Source: an uncultured Fidelibacterota bacterium
GTDB lineage: Bacteria > Fidelibacterota > Marinisomatia > Marinisomatales > TCS55
NCBI GenBank assembly: GCA_913062595.1
Contig: CAJXWT010000003.1
Span: 1 to 64,000, forward strand
DNA: 64,000 bases
Reading direction: 5' to 3'
Notes under the pieces: model-generated
What the model was told of the DNA's origin: nothing
Seen by the model: only the letters and a program-made list of their open reading frames with translations
Databases searched by the model: none
Position numbers and translations under genes: made by a program
Part shown: positions 25,592 through 34,808 of the stretch, one piece after another
How the letters are laid out: each line of letters opens with the position of its first letter
Numbering within the stretch: position 1 is the stretch's first letter

Positions 25592-25999
25592 ATGGGACGC
25601 CTTTTAGCCATTGATTACGGTGCTCGCCGGGTTGGTTTAGCTCTATCCGACCCATTAAAAATGATTGCTAGTCCTTATCGAACAATCATTAATAAAAGTG
25701 ACAGCAATTTGATCGTGGAAATTGAAAGGATCATCGCTGCAGAGGATGTAGAACAGACTATTATCGGTTTACCCCTTGGCATGGCCGGCCAGATAACGGA
25801 ACAAACAAAGAAGGTAGAAGAATTTGCAGATAAATTAGCTGCCCGGGGGATTGCAATTAAATATGAGGACGAAAGATGGAGCTCAGTAGCCGCGAAGCGA
25901 TCGTTGAAAGAACAAAAAATTAAGACTGGACATAATAAAGAACTGGTGGATCAAACGGCTGCAGCGATATTTCTGCAGCAATACCTAGAGCGACACTGA
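25592..25999 (+). CDS. ruvX: RuvX/YqgF family Holliday junction resolvase-like nuclease
   Basis: A 135-residue RNase H-fold protein. LLAIDYGARRVGLALSDP carries the first catalytic Asp, IIGLPLGMAG the middle motif, and YEDERWSSVAA with VDQTAAAIFLQQYL the last acidic residues. RuvX acts in 16S rRNA 5'-end processing and possibly junction resolution. It begins 15 bases after HU and ends two bases before lnt. Confidence 0.92.
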   Translation: MGRLLAIDYGARRVGLALSDPLKMIASPYRTIINKSDSNLIVEIERIIAAEDVEQTIIGLPLGMAGQITEQTKKVEEFADKLAARGIAIKYEDERWSSVAAKRSLKEQKIKTGHNKELVDQTAAAIFLQQYLERH

Positions 26000-26001
26000 T
26001 T

Positions 26002-27507
26002 ATGGATAAATTTCTTGACCTTCCAAAATGGCAGTTAGCTCTGTTTTCAGGTGTGCTCATAGGGGCAGCTTATCCGCCCTCACCACTGGGTTTTTTGGCT
26101 TGGTTCGGTTTAGTGCCCCTGATCCATTTATTATGTAATGTATCAACGGTTGAAGGGGCGAAGTGGTCCTTTTTGACAGGGGTTACCGTAAATATTATTA
26201 CTGTTTATTGGTTTGGGTTGAATAGTGGCGCTGGTTTATTTCCTGTATTATTATCCTTAACCGGGGCAGTTCTCTACCTCAGTATCTTTTGGATTATTTT
26301 TGGTATGTGCACCAGTTGGTACCATCAACGGACCGGATATGGATTGGCAGCAATACCAATATTTTGGGTTGGTATGGAACATATACGCAGTTTTGGACCA
26401 CTTGCATTTCCATGGATTAATTTGGCCCTGACCCAAACGTTTAGCTTACCCTTGCTACAAATTGCTGATGTAACGGGATCAACAGGAATTAGTTTCTGGA
26501 TAGTACTGATTAATGCAATACTTTATGCTGGTTATGGGTCCAGTATTGGCCTAAAAAGATCTTTGCAAATAGTTACCTTATTATTGGTTTTAATTTCGTC
26601 ATTGGGTGTATATCGAATTTCATCAATTCGGAATGAAAAAATTATTGATCAAATTAGCACTGCGATAGTACAACCCAATATAGATCCTAATCAGAAGTGG
26701 GAAGCAGATTTTCGTGATCAAATTTTTATTATTATGGATTCGCTTCATACTGCATCAATCGATCTTCAACCCGATTTTATTCTTTGGCCTGAAGCGGCCT
26801 TACCTTCATATCTGCGCATAACCTATGCTGCCCGCCGCCCAATCCTACGCAAAGTTCATGATTCGGGTATTCCACTGCTCACCGGTACCCCCGATAGGAG
26901 AAAGCGTGAGAATAATGAAAGAGATTACTACAACGGTGCCCTGTATTTTACACCTGATGGATCAATGAAAATGTATTATAAAATGCATTTAGTACCTTTC
27001 GCCGAGTATATACCTTTTTCAAAAACGTTTCCTGTGTTTAAACGATTAAATTTTAGCCAGGGGAACTTTACACCAGGTCATGATTTTACATTATTCCAGG
27101 TGGATAGCGTTCCATTTGGAAATTTAATTTGCTATGAATCAAGCATTCCAACTATTGTTAGCCAGTTTGTTCGTCGCGGGGCAAAATTCTTATCGATTGA
27201 GACCAATGATTCTTGGTGTGGCCATACTTCTGGGGTTTATCAGCATTTCCAAATTGCGCGACTCCGTGCGGTGGAAAACAGGGTTGCAATTGCGCGTAGC
27301 GCAAATACAGGTATTTCATGTCTTATTTTACCAACAGGTGAGGTTGCTGAAAAAATACCTTACAACGAACAAAAAATCATTTTGGCTGAAATACCAATTC
27401 TCGATTTAGCATCATTTTACATGCGATTTGGGGAATTGTTTGCAATCATTTGTTCATTAATTTCAACCATATTATTAGGCACAGGATGGGTAAAAAACAG
27501 ATCGTAA
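26002..27507 (+). CDS. lnt: apolipoprotein N-acyltransferase
   Basis: A 501-residue inner-membrane enzyme that adds the third acyl chain to lipoproteins. About six N-terminal membrane helices (residues 1-210) precede a periplasmic nitrilase domain with the triad E264 (WPEAALPS), K327 (KMHLVPFAEYIP) and C377 (CYESSIP); a last helix near 475-495 closes the protein. lgt is also in this window at 53 kb, and several lipobox proteins (HMA, LptE, the DUF4837-like protein) are possible substrates. Lnt implies a diderm envelope. Confidence 0.95.
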   Translation: MDKFLDLPKWQLALFSGVLIGAAYPPSPLGFLAWFGLVPLIHLLCNVSTVEGAKWSFLTGVTVNIITVYWFGLNSGAGLFPVLLSLTGAVLYLSIFWIIFGMCTSWYHQRTGYGLAAIPIFWVGMEHIRSFGPLAFPWINLALTQTFSLPLLQIADVTGSTGISFWIVLINAILYAGYGSSIGLKRSLQIVTLLLVLISSLGVYRISSIRNEKIIDQISTAIVQPNIDPNQKWEADFRDQIFIIMDSLHTASIDLQPDFILWPEAALPSYLRITYAARRPILRKVHDSGIPLLTGTPDRRKRENNERDYYNGALYFTPDGSMKMYYKMHLVPFAEYIPFSKTFPVFKRLNFSQGNFTPGHDFTLFQVDSVPFGNLICYESSIPTIVSQFVRRGAKFLSIETNDSWCGHTSGVYQHFQIARLRAVENRVAIARSANTGISCLILPTGEVAEKIPYNEQKIILAEIPILDLASFYMRFGELFAIICSLISTILLGTGWVKNRS

Positions 27508-28127
27508 CAGCCTTAGTTCTAACACAGGTATTGTACACCCAGCAATTGGGTCCTGCAGAAGATCAACAGAAGCCATTTATTTCGCCGGCATTGAAATCAT
27601 TGGTTTTGCCTGGTTGGGGCGAATACAGCTTAGACAATCAAATTAGAGGGCGTATTTTTGTTTTGTCTGAAACTGTGCTCTTATTATCAATCTTAGGTAG
27701 TTATTCTTTTGCGCAGAGGGAAGAAACGGAATATAAAGCCTATGCTGCTGAGCATGCCGGCATTGATCCCACTGGTAAGGATAGACAATTTTGGGTGGAT
27801 ATCGGGAATTATTCGTCCATGTTTGCGTTTAATGAGGAACATTTACGGTGGAGAGATTTCAACGCCCTTTATGAAGATAATGATACCTGGGCCTGGATGT
27901 GGAATTCTGGCAATAATCGTGTAAGGTTTGAGAATATGCGCATAGCCAGTGACAGTTGGAAAAAGCGAGGCTCATTCTTGATCGGCGGAGTTGTTTTGAA
28001 TCACATTGTCTCTGCAATAGATGCATTATACCTTTCAAGAATATCAAATATTAAAAAAACTGTAGTTTATCCTAATTATAACCCGCATGCAGATAAAATG
28101 GCATTATCCTTAACCGTTTATTTTTAA
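27486..28127 (+). CDS. DUF5683-like membrane/envelope protein
   Basis: About 213 residues from ATG 27486, overlapping lnt by 22 bases; the frame remains open upstream to 27450. After a signal-like start it has SPALKSLVLPGWGEYSLDNQIRG, resembling the 'PGxGQxYxGxxxxG' motif of DUF5683 proteins in FCB bacteria, then a hydrophobic helix (FVLSETVLLLSILGSYSF), a Trp/Tyr-rich hydrophilic part and a second helix (FLIGGVVLNHIVSAIDAL). No biochemical role is known to me. Confidence 0.6.
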   Translation: MGKKQIVTALVLTQVLYTQQLGPAEDQQKPFISPALKSLVLPGWGEYSLDNQIRGRIFVLSETVLLLSILGSYSFAQREETEYKAYAAEHAGIDPTGKDRQFWVDIGNYSSMFAFNEEHLRWRDFNALYEDNDTWAWMWNSGNNRVRFENMRIASDSWKKRGSFLIGGVVLNHIVSAIDALYLSRISNIKKTVVYPNYNPHADKMALSLTVYF

Positions 28128-28135
28128 ATATTAAA

Positions 28136-28861
28136 ATGCATGTTCATCCCCTAGTCCGGTTTATCTTTTTCCTGGCGTTTTCTTTTTCTATTTTATTTGC
28201 AGATACGCTCACTTTATGGGCTATTTATTTTGGAATATTTGTAATTATAACTGGATTTTACCAGACAGTCATTAGTGCGGTTTTTTCCCGTATAAAACCA
28301 TTTATCCTATACTTTCCATTCATGCTAATCCTTTATTTAGGTGTATCTATGTTGTTCACTGATACAACCATTAATCAAGCACTGTTTGAAGTGGGCTTTG
28401 CTTTTCTGCGCATTGCTTTAATGATCAGTATCATGAGTCTGTATTTTGAGTCGGTTGGTTCCCAGAATTTTCTGCTGGCGCTCCGGTCGATTTGGTTTCA
28501 GACTGGCCTCAAATGGCAATGGATGGAAAATTTCTTTCTTTTCCTGGAGATGACATTGCGTTTTTATCCATCGCTACAGCGTGACTGGATTGCCGTCAGA
28601 CAATCCCGGGAATCACTTGGTTTTAATCAAAACAATAATCGCTGGGGTGAGATACGAGAGGCAGCGTATGATTTACCCGTGTTATTGGTACAGAATCTGC
28701 GCAAATCTGAAGATATTGCTGTTGCAATGCAATTACGCGGTTTTGGAAAATCAATACCCAGGTGCGTTTATAATGCTGTGCCCTTTAGCATCTGGCATTT
28801 ATTACAATTCGCAGGGGTGGTCATCTGTTTTTATTTAATCAACTTGCATGCCCCGTTTTAA
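28136..28861 (+). CDS. ecfT: energy-coupling factor transporter transmembrane protein (EcfT/CbiQ family)
   Basis: A 241-residue protein with about five membrane helices and the cytoplasmic coupling motif AMQLRGFG near residue 200, the variant of the A-R-G motif by which EcfT contacts the ATPases. ECF transporters import vitamins or Ni/Co using T, two A subunits and a swappable S component. No A or S gene lies nearby, so this T unit must work with partners coded elsewhere. It overlaps truA by 14 bases. Confidence 0.85.
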   Translation: MHVHPLVRFIFFLAFSFSILFADTLTLWAIYFGIFVIITGFYQTVISAVFSRIKPFILYFPFMLILYLGVSMLFTDTTINQALFEVGFAFLRIALMISIMSLYFESVGSQNFLLALRSIWFQTGLKWQWMENFFLFLEMTLRFYPSLQRDWIAVRQSRESLGFNQNNNRWGEIREAAYDLPVLLVQNLRKSEDIAVAMQLRGFGKSIPRCVYNAVPFSIWHLLQFAGVVICFYLINLHAPF

Positions 28862-29579
28862 GTTAGTTTGCCAATACGATGGATCCAACTTCTCCGGTTG
28901 GCAAACACAAAAATCCGCACGCACTGTTCAGGATGAATTAGAGCGCGTACTGACTCTATTAAATCATGGTGATTTAGTCTGCGTCACCGGTTCAGGCCGT
29001 ACGGATGCAGGGGTTCATGCCTTAGGACAAGTTGCTCATTTTGATATGGAAACAGATATGGATGCTTGTGAGTTACGAGATGCATTAAATGGCAATCTTC
29101 CGGAGGACTGTTATATCGATTTGGTTGAAGTAACAGATCTTGATTTTCATGCCCGTTTTTCCGCCCTGCGAAGAGATTATTATTATACTTGTAGACAGGA
29201 TAGATATCTATTAGACAGGAATAAGGTGTGGTTTACAGGTACTCTTGACTTAAATAAATTAAATAAAGCTGCTGAAATTGTGGATGGTGATCATGATTTT
29301 CTATCTTTCTCAAAAAAGAACCCAGATGTTGAGAACACATTTTGTACTGTTTTTCAATCTCAGTGGAAGAAATCTGGTAAGATTGTAAATTATTATGTGT
29401 CCGCAAATCGATTTCTGCACCATATGGTGCGCTACTTAGTAGGCACTATGGTAGCAATAAGTCGCGGTAATTACACAATGGAAGAATTTAAAGAATTGCT
29501 AAATCAGCCCAAGCATGATGCGCGAATTTATCGTGCCCCTGCTTGTGGTTTGGTCCTGGATCATGTCAGCTATGAGTAA
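28848..29579 (+). CDS. truA: tRNA pseudouridine(38-40) synthase TruA
   Basis: A 243-residue TruA. The catalytic Asp is D53 in GSGRTDAGVHALGQVAHFD; the start CQYDGSNFSGWQTQ and the C-terminal FLHHMVRYLVGTM are also typical. It isomerises uridines 38-40 in the anticodon stem-loop. The gene overlaps ecfT at the start and htrA at the end. Confidence 0.96.
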   Translation: MPRFKLVCQYDGSNFSGWQTQKSARTVQDELERVLTLLNHGDLVCVTGSGRTDAGVHALGQVAHFDMETDMDACELRDALNGNLPEDCYIDLVEVTDLDFHARFSALRRDYYYTCRQDRYLLDRNKVWFTGTLDLNKLNKAAEIVDGDHDFLSFSKKNPDVENTFCTVFQSQWKKSGKIVNYYVSANRFLHHMVRYLVGTMVAISRGNYTMEEFKELLNQPKHDARIYRAPACGLVLDHVSYE

Positions 29580-30663
29580 CATTAACCGTAGATTTTTTAT
29601 TTCTGTGCTACTATGTTGTAGTTTTCTTTTTGCCGATAAGATCAGTGATTCTCGACGGAACGCCATAACGCGGGCGATTGAAAAAGTAGGACCTGCAGTC
29701 GCCAGCATTAATGTTATCCAGGATGTTGTTGTGCCTTTTGGCGGAGATCCATGGTTCAATTATTTTTTTCCAGAAATGTTTTATCGGAAACGAAAAGCCA
29801 GGAGTTCTGGTTCTGGTGTTGTAATTAGTCCCGATGGTTATATTATTACAAATTCTCACGTGGTCGAAAATGCCAGTGAAGTATTTGTATCACTGCAAGG
29901 CGGCAAGGAATTTGCCGCAGAGATAATTGGGATAGACCATATATCTGATGTCGCACTGTTAAAATTGGATGGACGGGATTTTCCGTATGCATCTTTGTCA
30001 AATTCTGATGACCTGATTATTGGTGAATGGGTAATCGCCCTTGGTAATCCTTTAGGGTTATTTGAAATCAATAATCAGCCCACCGCTACTGTAGGGATCA
30101 TTAGTGCGGTGGATATGAATTTTGGCGAAATGGAAGGTGGCCAGGTTTATAAGGATATGATTCAAACAGACGCCGCAATCAATATGGGTAATAGTGGTGG
30201 GCCACTGGTAAATAGCGAGGGAAAAGTTATTGGTATCAATACCTTCATTTATACTGGTTCATCCTATTCTGAAGGATCGATTGGTATTGGATTTGCCATA
30301 CCAATAAATCGGGCCAAACGTATCGTTGAAGAGTTGAAAAATACCGGCCGTGTGGATCGTAGTTATAAGACAGGATTGACGGTCCAGCCATTGACGCCAC
30401 GGATTGCATTGTATATGGAATTATCAATATCAGAAGGATTAATTGTGATTGAGGTTGAGGATAATAGCACGGCAGATCGATCAGACATAAAAGACGGTGA
30501 TATAATAACGAAAGTAAATGGTGTTAAGGTAAAGACTACCAATGAATTTAGAGTCATCATCGAAGAAAGCGATCTACGCCAGGGAGACAGGATCAAAATC
30601 CAGATATATAGGAATGGACGTTATCTAAACAAGATCCTTGCTTTGGGAAAGGCGGGTTCCTAG
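29572..30663 (+). CDS. HtrA/DegP-type periplasmic serine protease with one PDZ domain
   Basis: About 363 residues from ATG 29572, overlapping truA as ATGAGTAA; the frame extends to 29515 but that would give an odd N-terminus. The signal peptide or anchor is FFISVLLCCSFLFA. The triad is H96 (NSHVVE), D126 (SDVALLKLD) and S208 (GNSGGPL), in a trypsin-like domain. A single PDZ domain (about 265-355: GLIVIEVEDNSTADRSDIKDGD) follows. One PDZ makes it closer to DegS than DegP in layout. It degrades misfolded envelope proteins or senses them. Confidence 0.93.
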   Translation: MSNINRRFFISVLLCCSFLFADKISDSRRNAITRAIEKVGPAVASINVIQDVVVPFGGDPWFNYFFPEMFYRKRKARSSGSGVVISPDGYIITNSHVVENASEVFVSLQGGKEFAAEIIGIDHISDVALLKLDGRDFPYASLSNSDDLIIGEWVIALGNPLGLFEINNQPTATVGIISAVDMNFGEMEGGQVYKDMIQTDAAINMGNSGGPLVNSEGKVIGINTFIYTGSSYSEGSIGIGFAIPINRAKRIVEELKNTGRVDRSYKTGLTVQPLTPRIALYMELSISEGLIVIEVEDNSTADRSDIKDGDIITKVNGVKVKTTNEFRVIIEESDLRQGDRIKIQIYRNGRYLNKILALGKAGS

Positions 30664-30666
30664 ATA

Positions 30667-31308
30667 ATGTTGGCCCCTGAGGGCAGGTTCATCCTTTTTT
30701 CCTTATTAATCATCACACTTATTGCAGGGATGATTGGTTTTTACTATGATTCAGAGCGCTTGGTTGTTTGTTTTGCTGTTTTTGGTCTATTATTTTTATT
30801 CTCTTGTAATTTTTTCCGCGATCCTGCGCGATCAATACCAGTGGATGAATCATCAATTGTTGCTCCTGCAGACGGAAAGATTATTCGTATTGATCAAGTG
30901 AACGATAGTGAAATAGGGGAAGGTGCTAATCGGATATCCATATTCCTTAGTGTTTTCAATGTCCATGTAAATAGGGTGCCAATAACTGGCACCGTAAAGG
31001 ACGTTAAGTACATACCAGGGAAATTTTTAGTCGCATATGATCACAAGGCAAGCGATGAAAATGAAAAAACCGATATCCTTTTTATTGGGGTGAATATTAC
31101 TTATCGTGTCCATCAGATAGCAGGAATTATCGCCAGGAGAATACGTTGTTACGCAGAAAAAGACCTGAAAATGGAAAAAGGCGACCGTTTAGGATTTATT
31201 ATGTTTGGTTCAAGAACAGATATTATATTCCCCGAATCTGTTCAGATTGAAGTTGATTTGGGAGATAAAGTGAAAGGTGGAGAAACAATAATTGGGAAAA
31301 TGATATGA
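30667..31308 (+). CDS. psd: phosphatidylserine decarboxylase (short, type II-like)
   Basis: A 213-residue proenzyme with two N-terminal membrane helices, FFRDPARSIP, IVAPADGKII, and FNVHVNRVPITGTV. The self-cleavage site is the Gly-Ser in MFGSRTDI near residue 180, giving a pyruvoyl Ser (the usual LGST is FGSR here). It makes phosphatidylethanolamine from phosphatidylserine at the membrane. The next gene, pssA, makes its substrate and overlaps it by four bases. Confidence 0.93.
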   Translation: MLAPEGRFILFSLLIITLIAGMIGFYYDSERLVVCFAVFGLLFLFSCNFFRDPARSIPVDESSIVAPADGKIIRIDQVNDSEIGEGANRISIFLSVFNVHVNRVPITGTVKDVKYIPGKFLVAYDHKASDENEKTDILFIGVNITYRVHQIAGIIARRIRCYAEKDLKMEKGDRLGFIMFGSRTDIIFPESVQIEVDLGDKVKGGETIIGKMI

Positions 31309-32048
31309 AAAAAGTACGGAAAAAGCCTAAACAGTTTATCCCGAGCATATTTACAGTAATGAATATGTTTTTAGGGTTTCTTGCAATTGGATTACTAATG
31401 AAAGGTGACCCAATTCGAGCGGGCTGGCTCGTGTTGTTTGCCTGTTTTTTTGATGCCTTTGATGGTAAACTGGCTAGATTATTAGGTATCCCATCCCGGT
31501 TTGGAGCGGAATTTGATTCTTTTGCGGATACAATATCTTTCTGCACTGTTCCCTCGCTAATTATTTATTCTGTGTATGTCCAAGGTCTTCCATTTATTGT
31601 GGGTGTAATATTCAGTTTTATTCCATTACTCTTTGGAACAATTAGGCTAGCGAAGTTTAATCTCATGCAGGAAGATAATCCGAAAGCATATTTCATCGGC
31701 CTGGCCACGCCAATGAATGCTATTATGATCGTTACATTTATGATGTTTAACCACCAGTTGTGGGGGAATTTAGGGGATCCGAGAATTGCTCTTGTGATGG
31801 TTGTGGTACTTGGTTTTATGATGATCAGTAAAATACGATTCTCAAAATTTCCCTTGCTGTCTCTTAAAAAGGGCCGTTCAAATACACTAAGTTTGATCGG
31901 TGTTGGTCTGGTTATTTTATCAGCAGTTCTGTTTCGCGGACTAGTTTTGTTTCCACTGTTCTCACTATATATAATCTGGAGCGTCGTTCAATGGATGCTT
32001 GACCACGATCGTTTTGAAGAAGAAACGAAAGTACAAGCTAAGTTATAA
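31305..32048 (+). CDS. pssA: CDP-diacylglycerol--serine O-phosphatidyltransferase
   Basis: A 247-residue membrane protein of the CDP-alcohol phosphatidyltransferase family. The active-site pattern D-G-x2-A-R-x8-G-x3-D-x3-D is complete in FDGKLARLLG followed by GAEFDSFADT. About six to seven membrane helices. FIPSIFTVMNMFLGFLAI at the start is typical of PssA. With psd it forms the phosphatidylethanolamine branch. Confidence 0.93.
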   Translation: MKKVRKKPKQFIPSIFTVMNMFLGFLAIGLLMKGDPIRAGWLVLFACFFDAFDGKLARLLGIPSRFGAEFDSFADTISFCTVPSLIIYSVYVQGLPFIVGVIFSFIPLLFGTIRLAKFNLMQEDNPKAYFIGLATPMNAIMIVTFMMFNHQLWGNLGDPRIALVMVVVLGFMMISKIRFSKFPLLSLKKGRSNTLSLIGVGLVILSAVLFRGLVLFPLFSLYIIWSVVQWMLDHDRFEEETKVQAKL

Positions 32049-32059
32049 GACACCAAAGC

Positions 32060-32356
32060 ATGAACGTAAATAAAGCAAGGTCTATAAGTTTAATCTTTTT
32101 GGTCCTATTTTTTGGAGCAATGATGGGGACATTGCTCGGTGAATTACTGGGATTCTTACTGCCATCTGGCGTTGTAAAGGATTTTTTCTTAACGAGTGTC
32201 TATTTTGATCTGGCGGGGTTATTTGGCAATGCGACTGGTGTAGTTACAATTGATCTGGTAATGTTCGTACTCAAGTTTGGTTTAGAGATCACCATTAACT
32301 TTGCCAGTATAATTGGTTTGGCGACGGCATATTATTTTCTCCGTTTTTACAGGTAA
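32060..32356 (+). CDS. small two- to three-helix membrane protein (DUF4321-like)
   Basis: A 98-residue protein with an N-terminal helix rich in Gly (LVLFFGAMMGTLLGELLGFLL), a short loop, and a long hydrophobic C-terminal segment ending YYFLRFYR. The GxxxGxxLGxLLG pattern recalls DUF4321 proteins. No function is known. It stands between pssA and tatA, 12 bases after the former. Confidence 0.55.
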   Translation: MNVNKARSISLIFLVLFFGAMMGTLLGELLGFLLPSGVVKDFFLTSVYFDLAGLFGNATGVVTIDLVMFVLKFGLEITINFASIIGLATAYYFLRFYR

Positions 32357-32412
32357 AGCAGGTATGAATTCATTAAATTCATCACTCGAATTGAATATAT
32401 AAGGAAAAAACC

Positions 32413-32643
32413 ATGTCAGAACCAACAATTACCATTAATTATGCTGGAGTTCCCGGTGGATGGGAATGGGTCATAATTGCTCTAGTTGTCCTTTTATTGT
32501 TTGGTGCCAAACGCATACCTGAACTTGCCCGTGGTCTTGGCCAAGGCATACGCGAATTTAAGGGTGCCGTAGGTGATGCTAAGCAGGAATTGGATGATGC
32601 AGCAGAATCCATAAACTCAACCGATGAAAAACCAGAGGAATAA
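32413..32643 (+). CDS. tatA: Sec-independent protein translocase TatA
   Basis: A 76-residue TatA/E. One membrane helix (WEWVIIALVVLLLFG), the hinge with AKRIPELARGLGQGIREFK as amphipathic helix, and an acidic tail ending DEKPEE. Oligomers of TatA form the pore for folded twin-arginine substrates. tatB/tatC are not in the window. The start ATG 32413 has AAGGAAA upstream. Confidence 0.93.
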   Translation: MSEPTITINYAGVPGGWEWVIIALVVLLLFGAKRIPELARGLGQGIREFKGAVGDAKQELDDAAESINSTDEKPEE

Positions 32644-32814
32644 TTCAGCCATTTAATATTTTGTTATCTTATAAATACTGATACAAAATTGTATTGGTAA
32701 TTAACGCAGTTTGATATTGTGGTATGCAAATGCACTGAAAGGAAACTTTCTGCTGAACTTATCGTAATGAAATTAATTGTATCATTTTGCCAAGTAAAAT
32801 TCACATAGTACACC
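32644..32814 (+). promoter_or_regulatory. gap before batA with operator-like palindrome
   Basis: This 171-base gene-free stretch probably carries the bat promoter. It holds a perfect inverted repeat ATACAA-AA-TTGTAT (32681-32694) and further on a small hairpin GAAAG-GAAA-CTTTC (32737-32750) with a GAAA loop that would lie in the leader. I cannot assign a regulator. No coding frame of note was found. Confidence 0.35.
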
Positions 32815-33786
32815 ATGATTGAATTTGTCCATCCTTGGATCATTGCAGGATTATTATGCGTTCCGATTATTATCTGGTGGCACAAATACAAGGGTAAGTC
32901 CCTAGAAGGCTCAATGCGGATATCATCTTCCAAGTTGTTTTCTAATCATTTTCGTAAGCGCGGTAACAAAAGATCAAAAACTGTATTTGTTCTAAAAATA
33001 ATTACAATTTCGTTGATAATTGTGGGTATCGCGCGACCAAGAAGGATAGACAAGTTACAGATGACCACTGTTGATGTGGTGGATATTATTATGGTTTTGG
33101 ATATAAGTAGTAGTATGCTGGCAGAAGATTTTCAACCAAACAGACTTGAAGCTGTGAAAACTGCAGCACAACAATTTATTGAAAATAGGGTTGGCGATCG
33201 AATAGGATTACTGGTTTTTGCCGGAGAAACCTTTATTCAATGTCCTTTAACGACCGATAAAGATGTACTTGTTTCCTTATTAAATGATGTTCGCGTTGCG
33301 GAAAAAGAATATGATGGTACTGCCATAGGTATGGCCATTGCTAATGCAACCAATCGTTTGCGTTCCAGTGAAGCAAAAAGTAAAGTGATGATCCTGCTCT
33401 CTGATGGGAGCAATAATGCTGGCGAACTTGATCCCACAACTGCAGCAGATCTGGCCAGCCAGTTTGATATTAAAATCTATACCATCGGTGCAGCCACGAA
33501 CCAATCCCTAACTTACATTCCCGGGGTTGGGCGAATGGTAAATGAAATTGATGAAGAAACGTTAAAGGCAATTGCCAAAACTACTGGTGGACGATATTTT
33601 CGCGCCCGAGATAAAGACATGTTAACGGAAATATATCAGCAAATTAATGATATGGAGCGTACTGAAATTGAAGTGAAGAGTTATACACGATATGAAGAAT
33701 TGTTTGGTTGGCTGTTGATACCTGCACTAATGTTAGGGATGGGCACTGAAACATTAACTCGATCAATATTTAGACAGCAAACATGA
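32815..33786 (+). CDS. batA: BatA, von Willebrand factor A domain membrane protein
   Basis: A 323-residue protein: N-terminal membrane helix (WIIAGLLCVPIIIWW), a second near residue 60, then a VWA domain (about 85-270) with an intact MIDAS, Asp-x-Ser-x-Ser in VLDISSSML, and LSDGSNN, and a last helix near 300. It is the first gene of batABCDE, the Bacteroides aerotolerance cluster. These proteins form an envelope complex with metal-dependent adhesion modules facing the periplasm. The molecular role is still debated. Stop overlaps batB by four bases. Confidence 0.92.
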   Translation: MIEFVHPWIIAGLLCVPIIIWWHKYKGKSLEGSMRISSSKLFSNHFRKRGNKRSKTVFVLKIITISLIIVGIARPRRIDKLQMTTVDVVDIIMVLDISSSMLAEDFQPNRLEAVKTAAQQFIENRVGDRIGLLVFAGETFIQCPLTTDKDVLVSLLNDVRVAEKEYDGTAIGMAIANATNRLRSSEAKSKVMILLSDGSNNAGELDPTTAADLASQFDIKIYTIGAATNQSLTYIPGVGRMVNEIDEETLKAIAKTTGGRYFRARDKDMLTEIYQQINDMERTEIEVKSYTRYEELFGWLLIPALMLGMGTETLTRSIFRQQT

Positions 33787-34808
33787 TAGATTTCAGATTC
33801 CCGATCGTATTATCATTTTATGCATTACTGGCAGGCGCCTGGATATTATGGATAATCCGCAAACGCTATAATGATTTGATCTGGGAAGAAACTGAACCAC
33901 TAGTAAAAGAAAAACTTTTCAGACGATTGGATTTAAATCGTTGGGCATGGAAACACCGTTTGACCATCAGCGGGTTAATTTTACTTATTTTTGCAGCTTC
34001 AGGCCCTCAGATTGGCACCAGAGTAGCGGCTGTTGAGCGCAAAGGTATCGATCTGGTATTTGCGGTAGATGTTTCTGAAAGCATGAATGCACAGGATGTA
34101 AAGCCCAGTCGTTTAGAAAAAGCCAAATTCGAAATATCTCAAATGATTGATCAGTTAAAAGGCGATCGCGTAGGATTAATCGTATTTGCGGGATCAAGTC
34201 ACCTTTATTTACCCCTTACCTCTGATTATGAAGCAGCTCAACTGTTTCTGGATGCAATTGATACCAAAATGATTCCTTCTCAGGGGACCGACCTTAGTAC
34301 TGCTTTGCGCACAGCCATAAGTGCATTTAATGAGGATAGCGAAAAATATAAAGTAATGGTCCTCGTTACAGATGGGGAGGACCACGAGGGCGATGCTGTT
34401 GAATTGGTTGCAAAAGCGTCTGAATCAGGGATCATAGCCCATGCGGTTGGTGTAGGTACATTAAAGGGATCTCTAATTCCGATAAATGACAAGACCGGTA
34501 ACAGTTTTTATAAACGGGATAAAAGTGGAATTTTGGTTACTTCAAAACTTAATGAAGCAATGTTAACTGAACTTGCAGATGCCGGAGGTGGTATTTACAG
34601 CCGTTTCAATAATCGGGAAGCTAAGTATAAAGAAATCATGCAGGCCATTGATGGTATGGAGAAACGATCAATTCAAACCCACATTTATTCTGAATTTGAA
34701 GATCGCTATCAGTCGTTTGCTACGGTTTCATTGCTATTATTAATCGCCGGAATGGTTTTGCCAACACGGAGAACTAAAATAGAATCAAAGGATGACAGCC
34801 TTGAATAA
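33783..34808 (+). CDS. batB: BatB, von Willebrand factor A domain membrane protein
   Basis: A 341-residue paralogue of BatA: membrane helices near 10-25 and 65-80, VWA domain with MIDAS Asp-Val-Ser-Glu-Ser in FAVDVSESMNAQDVKPSRLE, and VTDGEDHEGDA as the second metal loop, then a C-terminal helix (FATVSLLLLIAGMVL). The two VWA proteins of the operon share about the same layout and likely interact. It overlaps batC by 17 bases. Confidence 0.92.
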   Translation: MIDFRFPIVLSFYALLAGAWILWIIRKRYNDLIWEETEPLVKEKLFRRLDLNRWAWKHRLTISGLILLIFAASGPQIGTRVAAVERKGIDLVFAVDVSESMNAQDVKPSRLEKAKFEISQMIDQLKGDRVGLIVFAGSSHLYLPLTSDYEAAQLFLDAIDTKMIPSQGTDLSTALRTAISAFNEDSEKYKVMVLVTDGEDHEGDAVELVAKASESGIIAHAVGVGTLKGSLIPINDKTGNSFYKRDKSGILVTSKLNEAMLTELADAGGGIYSRFNNREAKYKEIMQAIDGMEKRSIQTHIYSEFEDRYQSFATVSLLLLIAGMVLPTRRTKIESKDDSLE

